Part shown: in pieces, positions 9,365 to 14,994 of the stretch
Layout: each line of letters starts with the position of its first letter
How positions within the stretch are numbered: position 1 is the first letter of the stretch
Assembly (NCBI GenBank): GCA_025201865.1
Contig: MU602885.1
Location: 1-18,509 of the forward strand
DNA: 18,509 nucleotides
Source of the DNA: Ramicandelaber brevisporus
Taxonomy: Eukaryota; Kickxellomycota; Ramicandelaberales; Ramicandelaberaceae
Direction of reading: 5' to 3'
Notes under the pieces: model-generated
The model's database searches: none
Told to the model about the DNA's origin: nothing
The model's input: the letters and a program-made list of their open reading frames with translations, nothing else
Made by a program: the position numbers and the translations under genes

Positions 9365-9480
9365 AAAAATAGCGAAGATATTAGCTCTGTTTATTGAACA
9401 GCTTTGAACAACTCCATCTTGTTAAAAAGGCATAGCGTCTCGCCCATCCAGCTACTGAGCTACTAATTGGTTCATTCGCT
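9365..9480 (-). ncRNA. Candidate structured Pol III-type small RNA
   Basis: Read on the minus strand. AGCGAA at 9480-9475 pairs with TTCGCT at 9376-9371 to close the unit. Next inside, GAGC (9457-9460) and TAAT (9464-9467), separated by a 3-nt bulge, pair with ATTAGCTC at 9380-9387 (+ strand letters). An inner hairpin pairs 9407-9411 with 9419-9423 around a 7-nt loop. TAGCTCAGTAG (9462-9452) fits the A-box pattern TRGYNNARNNG, and GTTCAAAGC (9409-9401) fits the B-box pattern GWTCRANNC. A T5 run (9369-9365) follows the closing stem, as a Pol III terminator would. Against it: another T5 run lies inside at 9428-9424, and no tRNA anticodon arm can be drawn. Tentative. Confidence 0.2.
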
Positions 9481-9784
9481 AGTAGGGCAATACATCAGCA
9501 TTGAACTAACCAATGTGATTACTTTGAGCACCTCACCGATTAGCACGCATGATTCGTTAGAGTACCCCAGTCTTGGAGCAGCCCTCTCACTAACTCCCCC
9601 GGATCTAATCTGCGTGTAACATTCATGCAAGATCTCTTTTGCCGCGGGTAAGTTTATTTTAATCACACTGCTGTGGGACATTAACCTGCGGCACCAACAC
9701 AAATTACGTATTTGCCAAGGCAGAATCAAAACGTGTACCCACACCAGTTTTGCCATTAGATGCCGTCGCTTCTTCTCTTTTCAG

Positions 9785-9804
9785 CTGACTGACTGACTGA
9801 CTGA
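9785..9804 (+). repeat. (CTGA)5 tetranucleotide repeat
   Basis: Five perfect CTGA units directly after a pyrimidine-rich stretch ending in CAG that resembles a 3' splice site. No coding frame crosses it, because the repeat carries TGA in one frame. Confidence 0.9.
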
Positions 9805-10215
9805 CTTTATCGATGTGGAGAGCACACTGGTGGTCGAGTTGATGAAAAAATAACGAGAGGGCCAGTCTCCTGCTTCATGTTATTGAAAAAGGTAAATTCG
9901 GTGTTGTTGCATGAATAATGTACCCACGCCATATAATGTGCCCAGACTTGTTCAAAGCGCTACCTACTTCGGATATTGAGGAGTGCTCACTGAGATCTCA
10001 GAGGAGGTGGGGAATACTCTGGGTGCACGCTCATGTGAACAGCCTCCTTCTTTTGTGCACGGCCGGGCGCGCTCCTTAGAAATACGAAATGCCGTTTATC
10101 GGAATCATCGCCGCCAATGTCACCCTCATATTGACAACAATACATTACCCCTTTTGAGTACACATCACCGTTTTGTTTTTCAAAAAGAGATAGAGATAGA
10201 AAAAAACAGGTAATT

Positions 10216-10254
10216 AAAAAACAAAAAACAAAAAACAAAGACAAAGACAAAGAA
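10216..10254 (+). repeat. (CAAAAAA)3 then (CAAAGA)n repeat
   Basis: An A-rich array just outside the 3' end of the transporter gene, which is on the minus strand. In the sense of that gene it is a T-rich 3' UTR element. No AATAAA hexamer was found close to the stop on the minus strand, so this T-rich run may help define the 3' end. Confidence 0.8.
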
Positions 10255-10267
10255 GAAGGTGAGTAGC

Positions 10268-12871
10268 TTAGGCTCTGCAATAATAAGGATCATTCATTGC
10301 CCATTTTATTGGAGGCAGGAACGAAACCAAAAATGCTACAATCACCACCGAGATATCTAGACCGGATGACATCACCAGTGCATATTGTGCCCACCACACC
10401 TTCTTGTATCTCAGCAAGTATCCGTTAAAGAACAGACAGGCTACAAACCACCACACAAAAGATGCGTTTGGAATGCTGAACACAGCCATAGACGCGTATA
10501 ATAGCATTGGCACAGAGACGCGATCAAAAATGGTACCGTGCAGCCAGCCACCAGGTCTCGTGAGGAAATAAACGGGGATGGGGAGCAACGCTCCAATCCA
10601 GAAGCCATGCAGAATAGGAGCATATCGAGTGCGAGCGAATGCATCAGTGGGGCCAAAATGCCCAAAGAGAGCACCATAGGCATTGATCAGTTCAGCCACG
10701 TGACAATCCCATCCTGATTCTTTACCTAGGGAACATACATCGGGCACAAGATGATTAATGAGCAGATGAATAGCCAACTGTGACGTGACAGAGAGTATAG
10801 TGCCAATTAGCAATGCAAAGAACGTAGCACGAGGCGGAATCTTTAAATAGTGGCCCAGCTTAAAGCAATAGAGGTAGATTGCATTTTCCAATTCACAGGT
10901 TGTGGCAAATGTTTTGAAGAAGATATTGCCCAAAGTATCATGAGGCTTGACTGCGCCATAAATCATTTCAGACAGCACATCCAACGGAATGCGCTGATTG
11001 GTAATTGCTACAATTGTTCCAAATGGAAGAACAGCCAGGCAAGCAATGGCTAGTACTAATACAAACATGTGCCACTCCACATCTATGCTTTTCGAGGCTG
11101 ATAATATGATACCAATTGCACCCATCACAGCAAACAGACACATAAACCACCACTGGGGTATTTTGGGATATTTCTCCATTAATCTAGCGTGGATATCATC
11201 ATCGTTTGGGTGAGTATGTCTCAGTCTCAAATAAAACTCCTTTCCATAGTTCAATCCCACGTACACAAATGTGCTTGTAGCCAATGCAAACGAGCACGCG
11301 TAAAAGAATGCATTTGAAAAGGCCAATCTGGGAGGAACATTGTTTCTCCAGTCATCGTCATTCTTTGTATATGGCTGCCAGGTGGAGTTATACAAGTTCA
11401 TATCCCAAACATATCTAATATTCTGAGTTTCCCAGGTATTTGTTCCGTAATACGCAATAGGAATAATGATCCACGACACAAATGCCCATCCTGCAAATAT
11501 CTGCACACAAATATACAATGGAGTGTAAACTGGCGACAAGAGAAAAGGTGGTGAAACAACTGACCAGCTGGCGGTAAAGTTCAATATTCCAAGATCGCTC
11601 AAATTACTGTAGAGGAGACTGTCTCTATCGAACGCACACAGAAGAGGGAACAGCATTAACAGAGTCATAAAATATTTTGGAACCATGTGCCAAACAATTC
11701 CCAGACCAGAAACCAACATTAGCATTTGGAATCTTGACAGCTTCTTTGATGACGTCACTTCAGAGTGCAGAGATCTGAATATAACAACTTCCGAAAGAGA
11801 AATTGGCCAAATCATTGAAGCTGGTCTAATTAACGTTTCATAGCATATTCCACATAGTCCAAGCGAAAGAGTCATTGCACAAACTAGCAATAGCCACGAT
11901 ATGCCTGGATGGAGCTCGGGTAAACCACTGTACACGTTTCGGTTAATTATATAGTTGAATATGTATGACTCATTGAATGACGTCCGCACAAAGATTGTAA
12001 TAAGTGCATGCTCCTTTATGCTGAAAGGACCAGGATTTAAAGTCCATTCATATCCAAACGTTCTAAACTTGTGTTTTGGTAACACGAATGCCAATATTCT
12101 ACCAATTGGATAAGAGACCAGCAAGATAATCATTGTTCCAACAAAATGCTGGGGAGCAGTTCTCATTGAATTGAACAAGTTGAGTCCACTCTGTGTTATT
12201 ACAAATAACAGTCCAAGTACAACCGATCTAAATGTGACCACTGGAATGGACGGATCATCCGTGTTTGGCACTGCAATGCGCACTTCAATGTATGGAGAGT
12301 TGTTGTCATCATCTTCCAAATCAAACAAATCAGGCTCTGCATTCTGTTCAACTTTACCGCTGTAGTCCATCTTTTCTGGCAAATTGTGGCCACTGTACAT
12401 GTGTGCATCTGCAGCCAGTGGTGAGTCCGGAATCACCTCATTAGACTGGAACGAGGCTTGATGGATAGTAGCGTCTGCACCGAGTGAGTCTTTTGTATCC
12501 CAGTGGTGAGCAGTGTGGTCGTCGAGAGATGGATACGATGTGGTGCTGTTGGATATCACTGGAACCGCTGTGCTTGCGCTCGCCACAATCTCTGCTGGTG
12601 ATGCTGATGTTGCTGTGTAGCCTTGTTCATTATTGCTGCTGTGCTGAGTCGAATCGGTCTGTGTCTCGTTGACAGTTGACACGGTAAGAGGAGGACGAGT
12701 AGATGAAAGAGGAGGAAGAGGAGAAGAGGAAGAAACAAAAGTCGGCGGCGAGTTGAGAAGATTAGAAGCCTCCATCTCGCGCTCCGGACTTGAAGTGTCA
12801 GAAGTTGAAACAGCAGCGGCGGCGGCAGCACCAACACTAGCAGTGGCAACAGTAGTGGCTTCTTGAGACAT
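10268..12871 (-). CDS. OPT-family oligopeptide transporter
   Basis: 867 residues, within the family's usual length. It is a multi-pass membrane protein expected to carry small peptides by proton coupling, at the plasma membrane or an internal membrane. Residues 1-212 are a Ser/Thr/Ala-rich acidic cytosolic tail. DDPSIPVVTFR (205-215) leads into the membrane bundle. Family hallmarks seen: NPGPFSIKEHALITI (279-293), an FAGWAFVSWIIIPIAYY helix, MEKYPKIPQWW (565-575), AITNQ (622-626) and KLGHYLKIPPR (671-681), then hydrophobic helices almost to the C-terminus. The frame is intact with no intron needed. I chose 12871 because it is the first ATG; the frame is open another 119 codons upstream but has no ATG there. 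Codons are A/T-ending, unlike the right-hand genes. It is divergent from the secreted-protein gene across 2.1 kb. Substrate (tetra/pentapeptides, glutathione or metal-peptide conjugates) cannot be told from sequence. Confidence 0.95.
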   Translation of the reverse strand: MSQEATTVATASVGAAAAAAVSTSDTSSPEREMEASNLLNSPPTFVSSSSPLPPLSSTRPPLTVSTVNETQTDSTQHSSNNEQGYTATSASPAEIVASASTAVPVISNSTTSYPSLDDHTAHHWDTKDSLGADATIHQASFQSNEVIPDSPLAADAHMYSGHNLPEKMDYSGKVEQNAEPDLFDLEDDDNNSPYIEVRIAVPNTDDPSIPVVTFRSVVLGLLFVITQSGLNLFNSMRTAPQHFVGTMIILLVSYPIGRILAFVLPKHKFRTFGYEWTLNPGPFSIKEHALITIFVRTSFNESYIFNYIINRNVYSGLPELHPGISWLLLVCAMTLSLGLCGICYETLIRPASMIWPISLSEVVIFRSLHSEVTSSKKLSRFQMLMLVSGLGIVWHMVPKYFMTLLMLFPLLCAFDRDSLLYSNLSDLGILNFTASWSVVSPPFLLSPVYTPLYICVQIFAGWAFVSWIIIPIAYYGTNTWETQNIRYVWDMNLYNSTWQPYTKNDDDWRNNVPPRLAFSNAFFYACSFALATSTFVYVGLNYGKEFYLRLRHTHPNDDDIHARLMEKYPKIPQWWFMCLFAVMGAIGIILSASKSIDVEWHMFVLVLAIACLAVLPFGTIVAITNQRIPLDVLSEMIYGAVKPHDTLGNIFFKTFATTCELENAIYLYCFKLGHYLKIPPRATFFALLIGTILSVTSQLAIHLLINHLVPDVCSLGKESGWDCHVAELINAYGALFGHFGPTDAFARTRYAPILHGFWIGALLPIPVYFLTRPGGWLHGTIFDRVSVPMLLYASMAVFSIPNASFVWWFVACLFFNGYLLRYKKVWWAQYALVMSSGLDISVVIVAFLVSFLPPIKWAMNDPYYCRA

Positions 12872-12916
12872 ATCAACTGCCTGTCCGCCTGCTCTTTTAT
12901 GACAGAAACGAATAAA

Positions 12917-12970
12917 AGGAGGAGGAGGAGGAAGAAGAAGAAGAAGAAGAAGAAGAAGAAGAAGAAGAAG
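12917..12970 (+). repeat. (AGG)n/(AAG)n triplet repeat in transporter leader
   Basis: A purine-only run of about 54 bases starting 46 bases before the transporter ATG. In the transporter sense it is a CTT/CCT pyrimidine tract in the 5' leader, readable in frame as a Leu run followed by Pro but without an ATG upstream. Confidence 0.95.
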
Positions 12971-13160
12971 AGAAGGAGACAACAAGTAAGACACGAAGTT
13001 TGGTTGGTGTGTGTGTGTGTGTGCGTCAAAGTGCGCAGTGTTCACAAGCGGAGCAAGAGATTCAGGAACTAGCCCTTCGCAGGAGAGCAAATGGGAGAGA
13101 GGCTTGGTCTGAATCAAAATTAAAAGAGTCAGAATATAATCAAGTTGGGGGAAAGGAGGC

Positions 13161-13190
13161 GGGCACAGGTGGGCACAGGCGGGCACAGGC
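13161..13190 (+). repeat. Decamer GGGCACAGG(T/C) x3
   Basis: Three exact tandem 10-base units with one T/C difference in the last base of the first unit. Longer and more GC-rich than the surrounding microsatellites; located about 290-320 bases upstream of the transporter ATG, so a promoter or leader location is likely. Confidence 0.9.
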
Positions 13191-13310
13191 AGTGAAGACA
13201 GCTGAGATTGGGGCAATGTGTGCAACAAGAAGCAAAAGGAAACACAAACAGCAAAATATGTCCGACGTGATGTGTGTATATGTATGTATATGGACGAATG
13301 AATGGACGGC

Positions 13311-13330
13311 TGAATGAATGAATGAATGAA
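13311..13330 (+). repeat. (TGAA)5 microsatellite
   Basis: Five TGAA units followed by a few TGTA units, upstream of the transporter gene. No other feature is associated. Confidence 0.85.
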
Positions 13331-13578
13331 TGTATGTATGAGTGACAGCGAGTGTGTTTATGTTGAAAGCAATGACAGTCGCTCCCGTGTCCTCTTCGGA
13401 ACTGCACTCGGAGGCGCGTTGTGTTTATGTATGAAAGCAATGGCAGCAGCCTCCCCAGTGTTTTTCTTTTCTTTTCTTTTCTTCCTCTCGCCTATGCCGA
13501 TGCACAGACCGGGGAAACTTTTTATTTTTTTGCTGTTTTTGTTTTGTTGTTTTTCTTCCTGTCACACTGACATTGCAC

Positions 13579-13585
13579 TATAAAG
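13579..13585 (+). promoter_or_regulatory. TATA-like TATAAAG, possible + strand promoter
   Basis: TATAAAG in the context GCACTATAAAGC. It lies 1.4 kb upstream of the secreted-protein ATG, so it could serve only if the leader is long and spliced, consistent with the possible leader intron at 14260-14446. Weak on its own. Confidence 0.2.
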
Positions 13586-13693
13586 CAAAAGAATAAATTA
13601 CATAAAAGTACAAAGTAGACCAGACATGATGCTACTGTTCCACAGTGTTCAGCAAAATGTGACAGCTGCGCTGTGGCTCTTTGTGAACGCAAT

Positions 13694-13735
13694 GGCGGCG
13701 GCGGCGGCAGTATCAACGGTGGTGGTGGTGGTGGT
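13694..13735 (+). repeat. GGC and GGT triplet runs
   Basis: A GGC run (13694-13709) and a GGT run (13718-13735) separated by a few bases. The surrounding open frame is short and gives poly-Gly only, so it is not called coding. Confidence 0.85.
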
Positions 13736-14259
13736 TGCATAGTGCTCCTCCGAGAACAAGACAACCCTAGTGTGACAATAGGCAATAAAACTGCCTCACT
13801 GTTCTTCTCATTCCACAGTTGTGTTGCATATTGTATTTGGCTCGAGTGTGTCGTTAGTTCAACAGTCGAGTTGGCAAATCGGCCGTTTGCAAATAAACGC
13901 CACAGTCAACATGCACTTGATATCCAGCAAGCAAGCTATCTCTTTGTGTGCCTGACTCGTTGACATGCCTGTGCTTGCACAGTTTTGGCTACAATTGAGG
14001 ATATCCGATTAGAATATTGCGGCGCCACGCCGTGTACAGCCATTCTCAATCACCACTCCGCATTCAGAACACACAAACGCCAACAAACGCAACGCCAATA
14101 AAAGAAGAAAAAGAAAAGAAAAGACGGTGTTATCAGTTCAAATATGTGTTTGGTTTAAATGGCCAAGCTCTCAAGCAGAACAGCGCTTTCAACGAGCGTG
14201 TGTGCACGCTTAAAGAATAAAGGAATGATGAATGTAGCCGTTTTGAGTAAAGTATACAG

Positions 14260-14446
14260 GTGAGTACACGCATCACGACCTCGAACATGAGGCTCAATGC
14301 TGGCGCCGTTACCTCTTGTCGGGTGGATTGATAGAGGATGCTGTGCTGCGGTCTGGGTGGCAATGTCGCTGGCGTCTCTGTCTGAGTTCCCCACGCTGTT
14401 CGCCAACATGCGTCTCCGAGAACACATACTTTTTTTTTCTTTCCAG
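14260..14446 (+). other. Possible 5' leader intron of the secreted-protein gene
   Basis: A consensus donor, CAG followed by GTGAGT, at 14260, and an acceptor, a T-rich tract ending TTTCCAG, at 14446. The 187-base interval is reasonable for a fungal intron. It lies wholly upstream of the ATG at 14995, so it would not change the protein. No transcript evidence; other acceptors (CACACAG near 14646) are possible. Confidence 0.3.
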
Positions 14447-14653
14447 CTTTTTGTTTTCATTCATTTTTTTTTTCCAATCGAAGTACTCGACAATCCAAGG
14501 ACGGCGTGGGGAACAGAGCAGCACACACAATGATTGTCCGGGACAAGAGAGGCTACTACTTTGTGCTGTCGGCTCACGTCCTTGCTCACTAACAGAGTCT
14601 GTGTTCTTCTTCTTTTCCTTCTCCTTCTGCTCTTCTCTTCACACAGCATCTTT

Positions 14654-14968
14654 TTTGCATTCATCTTTTGCATTCAGTCATTCATTTGCATTCATTTGTG
14701 ATTCGCATAAGAGTTCTCTCTTCCTGCATCAGCACTGCATCTCCAACAGCAGTAACAAAGCAACTCAGCAGCAGCAAACACCAAGCAAACTGTAAGCGAG
14801 CGAGCGAGCGAACGAAAGAGATTCCGAGCGCGAAGAGTGCAGAAAATTTACGAGCCAGTAATCTTGTTTACGCGTTCTGTCACCAGCAACAAACACAAAC
14901 GCTCATCTGCCCCTCGAGCATCGCTTGCGTAACTTGCATCTCCAGCATCATTTGCATCCAATTTGCAT
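14654..14968 (+). promoter_or_regulatory. Cluster of five TTTGCAT motifs upstream of the ATG
   Basis: TTTGCAT at 14654, 14667, 14685, 14951 and 14962; three of the five are preceded by A, giving the octamer ATTTGCAT. Between 14917 and 14985 there are also repeated GCATC pentamers. They may be binding sites for a regulator or a leader-RNA element, or a by-product of local repetition. The ATG context CCAACAATGGCG is a strong eukaryotic start. Confidence 0.3.
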
Positions 14969-14994
14969 CTTATTAGCATCCATCGATTCCAACA

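Larger units (their letters stand above)
8639..10267. other. Intergenic region of balanced composition
   Basis: No convincing gene. Composition is more balanced than in 6056-8456. It contains CAAAAAA repeats at both ends, a CG/AG dinucleotide run at 9124-9151, CTGA x5 at 9785-9804, a candidate structured RNA at 9365-9480, and GTAAGT-type donor-like sites at 9101 and 9648 with acceptor-like sites at 9482 and 9784. Open frames of 38-94 codons occur on both strands, but none looks conserved. A 94-codon ATG frame on the minus strand (9472-9756) is recorded as rejected. Confidence 0.5.
12872..14994. other. Divergent intergenic region, repeat-rich
   Basis: Lies between the starts of the transporter (-) and the secreted protein (+). 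No convincing gene. The transporter side (to about 13340) is purine-rich on the + strand, hence pyrimidine-rich in the transporter's sense. The other end (about 14430-14660) is pyrimidine-rich on the + strand, in the secreted gene's sense. Simple repeats include GGA/GAA, GT, GGGCACAGG x3, TGAA, TTTTC, GGC and GGT. A TATAAAG is at 13579-13585 (+). Splice-like sites at 14260 and 14446 and a TTTGCAT cluster are listed separately. Confidence 0.5.

Noticed and set aside
9401-9462. tRNA gene suggested by A-box and B-box matches on the minus strand
   Set aside because: No acceptor stem at the right distance and no anticodon arm can be formed; reported only as a candidate structured RNA.
9472-9756. 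Minus-strand ATG frame of 94 codons
   Set aside because: Starts with ATG and has ordinary composition, but shows no recognisable motif, overlaps splice-like and RNA-like signals, and 94 codons can occur by chance. Kept only as a note.
8742-10238. CAAAAAA repeats as direct repeats flanking an inserted mobile element
   Set aside because: Simple A-rich heptamers can arise independently; no terminal inverted repeats, transposase or reverse transcriptase sequence lies between them.
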